Origin: JAJDXO01 sp965207535
Lineage (GTDB): Bacteria; Pseudomonadota; Alphaproteobacteria; Rhodospirillales; UBA2165
DNA: 64,000 nt
NCBI GenBank assembly: GCA_965207535.1
Contig: CBDBMR010000012.1
Coordinates: 62,001-126,000 of the forward strand
Reading direction: 5' to 3'
Part shown: positions 17,166 through 26,544 of the stretch, piece by piece
Numbering within the stretch: position 1 is the stretch's first letter
Layout: every line of letters begins with the position of its first letter
Position numbers and translations under genes: made by a program
Notes under the pieces: model-generated
Database searches by the model: none
What the model was told of the DNA's origin: nothing
Seen by the model: the letters and a program-made list of their open reading frames with translations, nothing else

Positions 17166-18524
17166 ATGGCGCTTTCCGTTGCCATCATCGGGCGGCCCAA
17201 CGTCGGCAAATCCACCCTGTTCAACCGCCTGGCCGGTAAGAAGCTGGCGTTGGTCGATGATCAGCCGGGGGTCACCCGCGACCGCCGCGAAGGCGATGGT
17301 GAACTGGCCGGGCTGGCACTGCATCTGATCGATACGGCCGGATTGGAAGAGGCGGCGAAAGGGTCGCTGGAAGCGCGGATGCGCGCCCAGACCGAACGCG
17401 CCGTCGATGACGCCGACGTGGCGCTGCTGCTGATCGATTCCCGGGCCGGGATCACCCCCCTCGACGAGCATTTCGCCGGCTGGCTCAGGGCGAAGGACAC
17501 GCCGGTGGTCCTGGCGGCCAACAAGTGCGAAGGACGCGCCGGCGAGGCCGGCTATTACGAGGCATTTTCCCTGGGCCTCGGCGAGCCGGTGCCGGTTTCA
17601 GCCGAGCATGGGGACGGCATGGCCGAGCTCTATGCCGCGCTCGCGCCGTTTGACGAGGCGCCGGAACCGCCGGCGGAGGAAGACGCAGATGACGACGACG
17701 AACGCTCGGGTCCCCTGCAACTGGCCATCGTCGGGCGTCCCAACGTCGGCAAGTCGACACTGGTGAACCGCTTGATCGGTGATGACCGGCTGCTGACCGG
17801 GCCCGAAGCGGGAATCACCCGGGATGCGATCTCCATCGATTGGGAATATGACGGACAGGCCATTCGGCTGATCGATACCGCCGGGCTCCGGCGGCGCGCA
17901 AAAGTCACCGAAAAGCTCGAAAACCTGTCGAGCCGGGACTCGTTTCGGGCGATCCAATTCGCCGAGGTAGTGGTGCTGGTGCTTGACGGTGAAAACCTGT
18001 TGGAGAAGCAGGACCTCACCATTGCCCGGCAGGTGATCGATGAGGGCCGTGCATTGGTCATCGCCGTCAATAAATGGGACCTCGTGAAGGACAAGCGCGA
18101 AGCTCTGAAGGATCTGCAGTGGCGAATCGACAACTCGATCCCCCAGGCCAAGGGTATTCGGGTCGTAACGCTCTCGGCCAAAACCGGTCGGGGCCTCGAA
18201 CATCTTCTCCCCGCTCTGCTGGACACCTATCGGTCCTGGAACCGCCGGGTGCCGACGGGCCCGTTGAACCGCTGGCTGGAGGATGTGTTGGAACGCCACC
18301 CGCCACCGGTGGCCGGCGGCCGGCGGCTGCGCATCCGATACATGACCCAGGCCAAGACCCGCCCGCCGACCTTCGTCATCTTTGCGTCCCGCGCCAAGGG
18401 AATCACCGACGCCTACCGCCGCTACCTGGTCAACGGGCTGCGGGACCAGTTCGACATTCCCGGCGTACCCATCCGCCTGATGGTGCGTCAAGGCAAGAAC
18501 CCCTACGTCGGCGACGACCGGTAG
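17166..18524 (+). CDS. der: Ribosome-assembly GTPase Der (EngA)
   Basis: Tandem-G-domain GTPase needed for 50S maturation. G1 motifs GRPNVGKST occur twice (~8-16 and ~190-198), each followed by DTAGL (G3) and NKCE / NKWD (G4); the C-terminal KH-like domain contains RIRYMTQAKTRPPTFVIFAS. 452 residues, normal. An acidic linker EEDADDDDE joins the two G domains. Its TAG is followed with no gap by the ATG of the CULT protein. Confidence 0.96.
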   Translation: MALSVAIIGRPNVGKSTLFNRLAGKKLALVDDQPGVTRDRREGDGELAGLALHLIDTAGLEEAAKGSLEARMRAQTERAVDDADVALLLIDSRAGITPLDEHFAGWLRAKDTPVVLAANKCEGRAGEAGYYEAFSLGLGEPVPVSAEHGDGMAELYAALAPFDEAPEPPAEEDADDDDERSGPLQLAIVGRPNVGKSTLVNRLIGDDRLLTGPEAGITRDAISIDWEYDGQAIRLIDTAGLRRRAKVTEKLENLSSRDSFRAIQFAEVVVLVLDGENLLEKQDLTIARQVIDEGRALVIAVNKWDLVKDKREALKDLQWRIDNSIPQAKGIRVVTLSAKTGRGLEHLLPALLDTYRSWNRRVPTGPLNRWLEDVLERHPPPVAGGRRLRIRYMTQAKTRPPTFVIFASRAKGITDAYRRYLVNGLRDQFDIPGVPIRLMVRQGKNPYVGDDR

Positions 18525-18887
18525 ATGTTGGATCAGACGCCGGGCGACGTGACCGTCGACGAGACCGCCCTCTCGGAGGACGATTCCCTCTACTGTGCCA
18601 ACTGCGGCCATCTGGTCACCAGGGGCCGCTGGCGGATCCGGCGCAACGGCGATCACGAGCATACGGTGTTCAACCCGGCCGGGATCGTCTATCGGGTGGT
18701 CTGTTTCAAGGAGGCGCCGGGCGTGGCGACCCGCGGCGATCCATCCGGCGAATTCACCTGGTTCAAGGGCTATGCGTGGCGGATCGCCAACTGCACCGAA
18801 TGCGGCCTGCACCTCGGCTGGCGGTTCGAAGGCGAGGACGTTTTCTTCGGACTGGTCCGCACCAGCCTGATCCAGCGGGAAGATTGA
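18525..18887 (+). CDS. Bacterial cereblon homologue: stand-alone CULT domain protein
   Basis: 120 residues. Zinc ligands C24, C27 (CANC) and C90, C93 (CTEC), and three tryptophans W79, W85 and W99 in TWFKGYAW and LGWRF, with N50-P51, match the CULT fold that in human cereblon binds thalidomide-type drugs. As I recall, the Magnetospirillum protein MsCI4 has its cysteines and three pocket tryptophans at these same positions; its Tyr101 is Phe here. No signal peptide or other domain. The natural role of bacterial CULT proteins is not established. Starts on the base after the der stop, so probably co-translated. Confidence 0.85.
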   Translation: MLDQTPGDVTVDETALSEDDSLYCANCGHLVTRGRWRIRRNGDHEHTVFNPAGIVYRVVCFKEAPGVATRGDPSGEFTWFKGYAWRIANCTECGLHLGWRFEGEDVFFGLVRTSLIQRED

Positions 18888-18977
18888 GCTCCAGAACGAG
18901 ATGACTCTATTGTGAATCGAAAAGAGGATTCCCTTGGTTGGCTTGAGCTGATTCCTTGTCGTGGCGTCGACACGAAA

Positions 18978-19077
18978 TCCCCCTCACCCAGCTCCCTCCA
19001 GGGGAGAGGGAGTAGTCGCGGGCCGTGTCGTGTTCCCTCTCCCCCTCGAAGGGGGAGAGGGTCAGGGTGATGGGGTT
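18978..19077. repeat. REP-like composite palindrome
   Basis: Two GC-rich hairpins: TCCCTCC / GAGAGGGA near 18993-19012 and a perfect 12-bp stem CCCTCTCCCCCT / AGGGGGAGAGGG (19035-19046 / 19050-19061). Outer arms CCCCTCACCC and GGGTGATGGGG also pair. It lies between the convergent ends of the CULT gene and the cox operon and could terminate both. Similar CCCTCACCC...GGGTGAGGG elements are common between alphaproteobacterial genes. Confidence 0.7.
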
Positions 19078-19129
19078 GCGAAAACGGCTTCAAAACGCCG
19101 AATGCGCCTCCCAATAGGATCATCTCCCT

Positions 19130-20377
19130 CTAAGCCGCCGGCAGGTCCCACTGGGACCGTGCCTCGAGGCGGCGGGGCGCCTCGCGGCTCAGCACCGCGG
19201 TCAGATCGGCGAGGCTGTTCAAACTGTGCACCGGCCGGAACTCGTCCACGTGGGGCAGGATCGCGCGAATGCCGAGGGATTTCGGCTGGAACTCGTCATA
19301 GCGCAGCAGCGGATTCAGCCAGATCAGCCGGCGGCAGGATTTGTGCAGCCGCTCGATTTCCTTCTCCAGACCGGTCGCCTCGTCCCGGTCCAACCCATCG
19401 GAGATCAGAAGAACCACCGCGCCCTGGGTCAGCACCCGGCGCGACCAATACATGTTGAAGTCGCGGAGACAGTGGCCGATCCGCGTGCCGCCGGCCCAGT
19501 CCTCGACCGCCGCGCCCACGTTGGCCAACGCCGCATCCACGTCCTTGTTGCGCAGATAGCGGGTCACGTTGGTCAGCCGTGTGCCGAACAGGAACGCGTG
19601 GACCCGGTCCCGGTCGTTGGTGACGGCGTGCATGAAATGAAGCAGCATCCGCGAGTAGCGGTCCATGGAACCGGACACATCGCAAATGATGACCAACGGC
19701 GGATGGCGGGTGCGGCGCTTGCGCCACTGGATCGGAATGTAGTCGCTGCCCGACCGCAGCGCGGCACGCAGGGTTTTCCGCATATCGACCCGGGCGCCCG
19801 CCGTATCCATGCGGAACCGCCGGGTGGGAATTTCCATGATCGAAAGACGCATGCGCTGCACCGCGGCGATGGCCTCGGCCACCTCGTCCGCCGACATCTT
19901 CTCGAAATCCTTTTCACCCAGGACCTCGTTTGCGCTCCAGGTCAGCGAGGCATCGAGCTCGATCTCTTCCCCCTCCAGCTCCCGGCCCTCGCCCGAATTG
20001 CTGGACATGGCTTCCGCCACCCGGCGGGAAATCTCCTCGGTCGGCGGCGCCTCCTCGCCGCCCCCGATTTCCGGCACCATCATCTGCATCATGCGCTCAA
20101 GAATTTGCGGATTGCGCCAGAAGATGTGGAACGCCTGATCGAATACTTCGCGCTGGTCCCGGCGATTGACGAACACCGCGTGCAGGGTCCAGTAGAAATC
20201 CTCCCGGCTGCCAAGCCCGACGACAGTGACCGCCCGCAGGGCCTCGATCACCTGGCCGGGTCCGATGGGCAGGCCGGCCGCCCGAAGCACCCGGGCAAAA
20301 TGCATTATGTTCTCGAACAGGCGCCCGCCCGCATCCGCTTGGGGTGCGTCAGGGATGTTAGGATTGCCGGCAGGCAT
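19130..20377 (-). CDS. CoxE-like VWA-domain protein
   Basis: 415 residues with a C-terminal von Willebrand A domain; the MIDAS motif is DVSGSMD (PPLVIICDVSGSMDRYS), with the partner Thr in GGTRIGHCL. This is the CoxE family, which with the MoxR ATPase CoxD helps mature the Mo/Cu or Mo centre of CO-dehydrogenase-type enzymes. Last gene of the minus-strand cluster; its start is two bases after the coxD stop. Interpretation as a maturation factor comes from the family and the operon. Confidence 0.88.
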   Translation of the reverse strand: MPAGNPNIPDAPQADAGGRLFENIMHFARVLRAAGLPIGPGQVIEALRAVTVVGLGSREDFYWTLHAVFVNRRDQREVFDQAFHIFWRNPQILERMMQMMVPEIGGGEEAPPTEEISRRVAEAMSSNSGEGRELEGEEIELDASLTWSANEVLGEKDFEKMSADEVAEAIAAVQRMRLSIMEIPTRRFRMDTAGARVDMRKTLRAALRSGSDYIPIQWRKRRTRHPPLVIICDVSGSMDRYSRMLLHFMHAVTNDRDRVHAFLFGTRLTNVTRYLRNKDVDAALANVGAAVEDWAGGTRIGHCLRDFNMYWSRRVLTQGAVVLLISDGLDRDEATGLEKEIERLHKSCRRLIWLNPLLRYDEFQPKSLGIRAILPHVDEFRPVHSLNSLADLTAVLSREAPRRLEARSQWDLPAA

Positions 20378-20379
20378 GT

Positions 20380-21297
20380 TCAGGCCGGCGCCGCGGCGAG
20401 CTCGGTCTTCACTTCGGTCAGGATGCGGTTGGCCTCGCTGCCCTGGATGCGCTGGATATCGTCCTGATATTTGAGGATTGCACCCAGCGTGTCGTTGACG
20501 GTCTCCGGATCAAGGGACATGCAATCGAGCTGGGTCAGCGCATGGGCCCAGTCGATGGTCTCGGCGATCCCCGGCAGCTTGAACAAATCCATGTCACGGA
20601 GCCGGTGGACAAAACCGACCACCTCCGCCGACAGGCTCGCCGGCGCTTCCGGCGCCTTCACCTGCAGGATTTCCAACTCGCGCTCCGCATTGGGAAATCC
20701 GACCCAATGATAGAAGCACCGGCGCTTCAAGGCGTCGTGAATTTCCCGGGTCCGGTTGGAGGTGATGACGACAATGGGCGGTTCGTCCGCCTCGATGGTG
20801 CCGATCTCGGGAATGGTGATCTGGAAGTCGGACAGCACCTCCAATAGATAGGCCTCGAACGGCTCATCGGTCCGGTCGAGCTCGTCGATCAGCAGGATGG
20901 GCGGGCCGTCGGCCTGCGGCTCCAAGCTCTGCAAAAGCGGCCGCTTGATCAGGAACTGATCGCCGAAAATATCCGATTCCAGCGTATCCCGGTCCCGGTC
21001 GCCGGCCGCCTCGGACATGCGGATTTCCACCATCTGGCGGGGATAGTTCCATTCGTAGACCGCCGTGGTGACGTCGAGACCCTCGTAGCATTGAAGACGC
21101 AGCAGCCGCCGGCCGAGGGTCTCGGACAGGACCTTGGCGACCTCGGTCTTGCCGACACCGGCCTCACCCTCGAGGAACAAGGGCCGGCCCAGGCTCAACG
21201 AGAGATACAGGGCCGTCGCCAGGCTGCGGTTGGCCAGGTAGTTCCCGCCCCGAAGGGTCTCGATGGTGTCGTCGACGGAACCCGGAATGGCTGCCAT
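20380..21297 (-). CDS. MoxR-family AAA+ ATPase (CoxD-like)
   Basis: AAA+ ATPase with Walker A EGEAGVGKTEVA, Walker B PPILLIDELDRTDEPFEA and sensor 1 ITSNRTREIHDAL. 305 residues from ATG 21297 (MAAIPGSVDD), which follows AAGGGAAG at good spacing; an upstream ATG at 21348 adds an unconserved 17 residues. MoxR-VWA pairs remodel large enzymes during cofactor insertion; within this operon the likely client is the CoxL subunit. Confidence 0.9.
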   Translation of the reverse strand: MAAIPGSVDDTIETLRGGNYLANRSLATALYLSLSLGRPLFLEGEAGVGKTEVAKVLSETLGRRLLRLQCYEGLDVTTAVYEWNYPRQMVEIRMSEAAGDRDRDTLESDIFGDQFLIKRPLLQSLEPQADGPPILLIDELDRTDEPFEAYLLEVLSDFQITIPEIGTIEADEPPIVVITSNRTREIHDALKRRCFYHWVGFPNAERELEILQVKAPEAPASLSAEVVGFVHRLRDMDLFKLPGIAETIDWAHALTQLDCMSLDPETVNDTLGAILKYQDDIQRIQGSEANRILTEVKTELAAAPA

Positions 21298-21406
21298 GGG
21301 GTTCACTTCCCTTGTTATTGATTTAGTGAGCGGCGCGAGCATAGGCACCGCCGCCGCCCCTGTCCATCATTGGAGCGGCAGCCAAGTGCCTGTCCGAATT
21401 GCAGCC

Positions 21407-22201
21407 TTAGCTCGCCGCCGCGACCGCGCGCTTGGCGATAACGCCCACCAGGTGCGCCCGGTAGTCGGACCCCGCATGGAGGTCGGACGCCATGTCGCCT
21501 TCGGAGACTTCAATGCCGTCCAGCGCATCGGCGCTGAACGATCCGCCGAGGGCCGATTCCATGTCGCCCTGACGGAAGACGCCGCTGGCGCCCGCGCCGG
21601 TCACCGCGACCCGCGTTCCGGCCGGACCGTCGGAAACGAAGACACCCACCAGTGCGTAGCGCGACGCCGGATTGGGGAACTTCTCGTAGGCCGCCTTGGC
21701 GGGAACCGGAAATTTGACCGCGGTGATGATCTCGCCCGCGTCCAGCGCGGTTTCGAACAGGCCCTTGAAGAAATCGTCCGCCGCGATCTCGCGGTTGTTG
21801 GTGACGATGGTGGCGCCGAGGCCCAGGCAGGCCGCCGGATAGTCGGCGGCCGGATCGTTGTTGGCGATGGACCCGCCGATAGTGCCCCGGTTGCGGACCT
21901 GCGGATCGCCGATACCGCCGGCCAAGGCGGCGAGCGCCGGGATGGCCTTCTGGACATCGGCCGAGCCCGCCACGTCGGCATGCCGGGCCATGGCGCCGAC
22001 GGTCACCGTATCGCCATCCACCGAGATGCCCGTCAGGCCGTCGATTCCGGCGAGATCCACCAGATCCGACGGATCCGACAGGCCGAGCTTGATCGACGGC
22101 AAAATGGTCATGCCGCCCGCCAAGGGGAGCGCGTCATCGGATGAAGTCTTGCCGGCGGCGTCGGCGACGTCACTGGCCTTGTGATAATTGAATCCGCTCA
22201 T
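21407..22201 (-). CDS. coxM: Xanthine-dehydrogenase-family FAD subunit (CoxM-like)
   Basis: Medium, FAD-binding subunit of a molybdenum hydroxylase. FAD signatures PLAGGMTILPSIKLG (near residue 27) and GGSIANNDPAADYPAACLGLGA (~105-126; the NNDPAAD loop) are intact, with the C-terminal CO-dehydrogenase flavoprotein domain. 264 residues; CoxM proteins are usually 260-290. It passes electrons from the 2Fe-2S subunit to quinone or another acceptor. Confidence 0.9.
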   Translation of the reverse strand: MSGFNYHKASDVADAAGKTSSDDALPLAGGMTILPSIKLGLSDPSDLVDLAGIDGLTGISVDGDTVTVGAMARHADVAGSADVQKAIPALAALAGGIGDPQVRNRGTIGGSIANNDPAADYPAACLGLGATIVTNNREIAADDFFKGLFETALDAGEIITAVKFPVPAKAAYEKFPNPASRYALVGVFVSDGPAGTRVAVTGAGASGVFRQGDMESALGGSFSADALDGIEVSEGDMASDLHAGSDYRAHLVGVIAKRAVAAAS

Positions 22202-22204
22202 GAT

Positions 22205-24568
22205 TTACGCTCCTGCTTCCTGAAGGGCCCGCCAGACATTTTGCGGCGAGGCCGGCAGCGGCATGTCGGTGACGCCCTTTTCCGCGAGCGCATCGACCAC
22301 CGCATTGATCACCGCCGGGGTAGCGCCGATGGTGCCCACCTCGCCGACACCCTTCACGCCCAGCGTATTGTGGGCGCAGAGAGTCACTTCGGTCGAAACG
22401 TGATAGGACGGCACGTCGTCAGCCCGGGGCATGGTGTAGTCCATATAGGACCCGCTGAGCAGCTGGCCGTTTTCGTCATAGACGGCATTCTCCATCAGCG
22501 CCTGGCCGATGCCCTGGGTGACGCCGCCGTGGACCTGACCCTCGACGACCATCGGGTTGATCACCCGCCCGACATCATCGACGGCGGTGAAGTTGACCAC
22601 GTCCACGACACCGGTGTCCGGATCCACTTCCACCTCGCAGACGTGGCACCCGCCGGGGAAGGCGAAGTTCAGCGGATCATAGAACGCCGATTCCTCCAGC
22701 CCCGGCTCCAGGGTCTCGTGGGGGAAGTTGTGGGGCACGTAGGCCGCCAGCGCCACTTCGCCGAAGGCCATCGCCTTGTCGGTGCCCTTCACCGTATAGG
22801 AGCCGTCCGCGAACTCGATATCGGTCTCGGACGCCTCCAGGATGTGGGCGGCGATCTTCTTGCCCTTGTCGACGATCTTGTTGGCCGCCCGGACGATGGC
22901 TTCGCCGCCCACCGCCAGGGACCGGGAGCCGTAGGTTCCCATGCCGAACTGGATCTTCGACGTATCGCCATGGACCACGTCGACGGCCTCGAAGTCAACG
23001 CCGAGCTGCTCGGAAACGAGCTGCGCAAACGTCGTCTCGTGGCTTTGCCCGTGGGAGTGGGAGCCGGTAAACACGGTCACGCTACCCGTCGGATGAACAC
23101 GGACCACCGCCGATTCGTAGAGACCGGCCCGGGCGCCCAAGGCCCCCGCCACCGCCGACGGCGCAACGCCGCAGGCCTCGATATAGGTGGAGTAACCAAG
23201 CCCCCGAAGCTTGCCGTCCTTGGCGGCGGCTTCCTTGCGCCCGGCGAAGCCATCGACGTCCGCAGCCTCGAGGGCCGCCGACAGGGTGGCTTCGTAATCG
23301 CCGGAATCGTATTGCAGCGCCACCGGTGTCTGATAGGGGAAGGCATCGGACGGAATGAAGTTCTTCCGCCGGATTTCCACCTGGTCAATGCCCATCTCGC
23401 GGGCCGCCGTGGAGACGATCCGTTCAAGCAGATAGGCCGCTTCCGGCCGCCCTGCCCCGCGGTACGCGTCCACCGGCACCGTGTTGGTGAACACGGCGCG
23501 GATGTTGGCGTAGATCAGCGGGGTGGTGTAGACGCCCGCCAGCAGGGTCGCATGCAGATAGGTCGGTATCGCGGGCGCGAACGAGGAGAGATAGGCCCCC
23601 ATATTGGCGAGGGTCTGGACCCGCAACCCCAGGAACTTGCCTTCCTTGTCGAGGGCAAGCTCGGCATGGGTGACGTGATCCCGCCCATGCGCATCGGTCA
23701 TAAAGCTCTCCGAGCGCTCGGCGGTCCACTTGATGGGCCGGCCCACCTTGGCCGACGCCCAGGTCAGCACCGCCTCTTCAGCGTAGTGGAAGATCTTCGA
23801 GCCGAAGCCGCCGCCCACATCGGGCGCGACGATCCTGAGCTTGTGCTCGGGGATCTGCAGTACGAACGCGCCCATCAGCAGCCGGATGACGTGCGGGTTC
23901 TGGGTCGTCGTGTAGAGGGTGTAGTCCCCGGTCGCCGCCTCGTACTCGGCCAGCGCAACCCGCGGTTCGATGGCGTTGGGGATCAGCCGGTTGTTGTAGA
24001 TGTCGATGGAGGTGACGTGGTCGGCCTCGTCAAACGCCGCATCCACATCGGCCTTCTCGCCGATGGCCCAGTCGTAACAGGTATTTTCCGCCGCTTCGTC
24101 GTGGACCAGCGTGCCGCCTTCGATGGCCTTTTTCATATCGACCACCGCCGGCAGTTCGTTGAGGTCGGCCTCGATCAATTGGGCCGCCGCCTTGGCCTGT
24201 TTCCTGGTCTCGGCCACGACCACGGCGATGGCGTCGCCCACATGGCGGACCTTGCCCTGGGCGAGCGCGGGATGGGCCGGCTCGATCATGGGATCGCCGT
24301 TCTGGAACGTGAGCCCCCAGCCGCAGGGAATCCCGCCCACTTCGTCGGCCGCCAAATCGGCGCCGGTGAACACGGCGAGGACGCCCTCGGCCTGCTCGGC
24401 GGCGGACGTGTCGACGCCGTTGATCTCCGCGTGGGCCACCTGGCTGCGCAGGAAATACGCATAGGTCTGGCCCGGCCGGTCGATGTCGTCGGTGTAATTG
24501 CCGTTCCCGGTGAGGAACCGCCTGTCTTCCTTGCGCTTTACCGCAACACCAATTCCATGCTCGGTCAT
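22205..24568 (-). CDS. coxL: Form II CO-dehydrogenase-like / xanthine-dehydrogenase-family large subunit
   Basis: 787-residue molybdopterin subunit. The active-site loop reads AYRGAGR, the form II signature, not the AYRCSFR that carries the Cu-ligand Cys in true aerobic CO dehydrogenase (form I). Other family motifs are DVGGGFGSK, GSHSHGQSHETTFAQL and GTYGSRSLAVGG. Gene order S-L-M also is that of form II clusters. Therefore CO oxidation should not be assumed; form II enzymes may hydroxylate other small molecules. The symbol is used for the family only. Confidence 0.9.
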   Translation of the reverse strand: MTEHGIGVAVKRKEDRRFLTGNGNYTDDIDRPGQTYAYFLRSQVAHAEINGVDTSAAEQAEGVLAVFTGADLAADEVGGIPCGWGLTFQNGDPMIEPAHPALAQGKVRHVGDAIAVVVAETRKQAKAAAQLIEADLNELPAVVDMKKAIEGGTLVHDEAAENTCYDWAIGEKADVDAAFDEADHVTSIDIYNNRLIPNAIEPRVALAEYEAATGDYTLYTTTQNPHVIRLLMGAFVLQIPEHKLRIVAPDVGGGFGSKIFHYAEEAVLTWASAKVGRPIKWTAERSESFMTDAHGRDHVTHAELALDKEGKFLGLRVQTLANMGAYLSSFAPAIPTYLHATLLAGVYTTPLIYANIRAVFTNTVPVDAYRGAGRPEAAYLLERIVSTAAREMGIDQVEIRRKNFIPSDAFPYQTPVALQYDSGDYEATLSAALEAADVDGFAGRKEAAAKDGKLRGLGYSTYIEACGVAPSAVAGALGARAGLYESAVVRVHPTGSVTVFTGSHSHGQSHETTFAQLVSEQLGVDFEAVDVVHGDTSKIQFGMGTYGSRSLAVGGEAIVRAANKIVDKGKKIAAHILEASETDIEFADGSYTVKGTDKAMAFGEVALAAYVPHNFPHETLEPGLEESAFYDPLNFAFPGGCHVCEVEVDPDTGVVDVVNFTAVDDVGRVINPMVVEGQVHGGVTQGIGQALMENAVYDENGQLLSGSYMDYTMPRADDVPSYHVSTEVTLCAHNTLGVKGVGEVGTIGATPAVINAVVDALAEKGVTDMPLPASPQNVWRALQEAGA

Positions 24569-24572
24569 GGCC

Positions 24573-25040
<468 letters not shown>

Positions 25041-25168
25041 GTGAACCTCCCTGGAAAGGTCTACCTATATTCTTGCGCGGCCGCTCTTCTGAACGCGTGG
25101 GGTCTCCTGACCCATCCTTGACGAAAGTGTGCGGCTGGCCCGGTTCAAAATCAAGGGACATTAAGGAG

Positions 25169-25192
25169 AAAGGGCGGCATTTGCCGCCCTTT
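25169..25192. terminator. Bidirectional terminator-like hairpin
   Basis: Perfect 11-bp stem AAAGGGCGGCA / TGCCGCCCTTT with a 2-nt centre, A-rich on one side and T-rich on the other. It lies in a divergent region, where a terminator is not expected, about 130 bases after the coxS start and 180 before the TAXI gene. Confidence 0.6.
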
Positions 25193-25267
25193 GTTGCGAT
25201 CATGATCCGGTTTCGAACCGGAAAGCCTACAACGCGACATCCGTCCCAGGCATCGGCAATACCGACG

Positions 25268-25296
25268 TTGACAACACCCCGGAACCGGTTTGGAAT
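25268..25296 (+). promoter_or_regulatory. Candidate promoter of the TAXI-TRAP operon
   Basis: TTGACA (25268-25273), 17-bp spacer, TGGAAT (25291-25296), about 75 bases before the start codon. AACCGG repeats in and upstream of the spacer could be an operator. Confidence 0.45.
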
Positions 25297-25369
25297 GTAC
25301 AACAATTCAGCGAGGGGTGCGTGCGCAGGCATCGTTACCCCCCGGTTGATTCAAAAGGGGGTTCTACCA

Positions 25370-26389
25370 ATGGGTTTGAAAAACACAGCTACCATCGGGT
25401 TTCTGGCGGGTGCTCTTGCGCTTGGCGCGACCACCGCCTCGGCGGAGACCATCCTGAAGGCCGACACCACGGGCGTCGGCGGCGTGAACCACACGCTGTT
25501 CAAGGTGCTCGCAGGCGTCTTGAAGACGGAAGCGGGGATCACAATGCAGGTCAACGAGGGACAAACCCTAACGCGCTCCGCTCTCAAGCTGGGGGCCGGC
25601 CGCATCGACATCATGCCGGCGCCACCTTCCGTCATGCAGCACATGCAGGCCGGTACGAGGATGTACCGGAAGAACAAGGAAGCTGCCCAGGCCGGGGCCA
25701 AGAACCTGAGACTGATCAATGCATTTGTCGGCGGCTTTTGGCATCTGATGGTCTATAACGATTCCCCCATCAAGACATTGGCGGATATCAAGGGCAAAAA
25801 GGTGTTTGTCGGTCCACCGGTCGGTGGTGCCGTCGTGACTGCGCTAGAGATGATAAAGTCCTTCACCAATTTAACGCCCAAGGATTTTGAAGCCGTCAAA
25901 TTGCCGTGGAATGCCGGGGTTCAAGCAATGCTGGACGGCAAGCTGGATATGTTTATGCGGCCGGCCGGCATGGGCGCCGCCACAATTGATCAAATTGGCG
26001 CCAAACGCCCGTTTCGACTGATCACTCTCGAAGTCCAACCCGGCGCACCGGGATGGGATGAATTTCTAAAGGGCCTTGGCCGGACACCCTCAAAAATCCC
26101 GGCAGGTACTTATAAGAATCAGACCAACAATAAGCAGGACATCGTTGCCAACGCATTGACATCGCAACTGGTCGTACGCGCCGGCCTGGACGCGGAGATT
26201 GTCTACAAAATCACCAAGACCATGTTCGACAATCTTGAGAAAATGCAAAAGTCGGCGGTCGTCTTGAAATCGGTTTCGAGAGACGACGTCTTCTCGGGAG
26301 CCAACGTACAACTGCATCCGGGCGCAATCAGGTACTACAAAGAAGTCGGGAAGAAGATCCCGGAGAGGCTGCTTCCAAACCAGTCGTAA
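25370..26389 (+). CDS. TAXI-family TRAP transporter solute-binding protein
   Basis: Periplasmic binding protein, 339 residues. Signal peptide MGLKNTATIGFLAGALALG with cleavage after ASA (~26). TAXI-type features: binding of a small organic anion is expected, with IKTLADIKGKKVFVGPPVGG and ALKLGAGRIDIMPAPPSVMQ. Preceded by AAAAGGGGG. The fused permease follows after 155 bases. The ligand is not predictable; TAXI proteins bind glutamate, 2-oxoglutarate and other acids in known cases. Confidence 0.9.
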   Translation: MGLKNTATIGFLAGALALGATTASAETILKADTTGVGGVNHTLFKVLAGVLKTEAGITMQVNEGQTLTRSALKLGAGRIDIMPAPPSVMQHMQAGTRMYRKNKEAAQAGAKNLRLINAFVGGFWHLMVYNDSPIKTLADIKGKKVFVGPPVGGAVVTALEMIKSFTNLTPKDFEAVKLPWNAGVQAMLDGKLDMFMRPAGMGAATIDQIGAKRPFRLITLEVQPGAPGWDEFLKGLGRTPSKIPAGTYKNQTNNKQDIVANALTSQLVVRAGLDAEIVYKITKTMFDNLEKMQKSAVVLKSVSRDDVFSGANVQLHPGAIRYYKEVGKKIPERLLPNQS

Positions 26390-26544
26390 TCCCGGAATTC
26401 GCCGGAATCACCGACCGATTGCCGGTCGTTGACGAAATGCTTGGTCACGCCGTTCGGCATGGCCAAGCAGCTTATTCCCAAGCGCTCGACTTCGGGGTTC
26501 CAGGCAATAGGCCGTGGTCGGACGGTAAATAGGGGCGGCGGCCA

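Larger units (their letters stand above)
25041..25369. other. Divergent intergenic region between coxS and the TAXI-TRAP operon
   Basis: 329 bases without a gene. It holds a terminator-like hairpin (25169-25192), a small inverted repeat CCGGTT-TCG-AACCGG (25207-25221) whose AACCGG half recurs at 25283-25288 within the candidate promoter, and the promoter itself (25268-25296). The coxS promoter must also be here but I could not place it. Confidence 0.6.

Noticed and set aside
19050..19061. Simple Rho-independent terminator
   Set aside because: The stem is strong but lacks a T-run; better described as part of a REP-like element.
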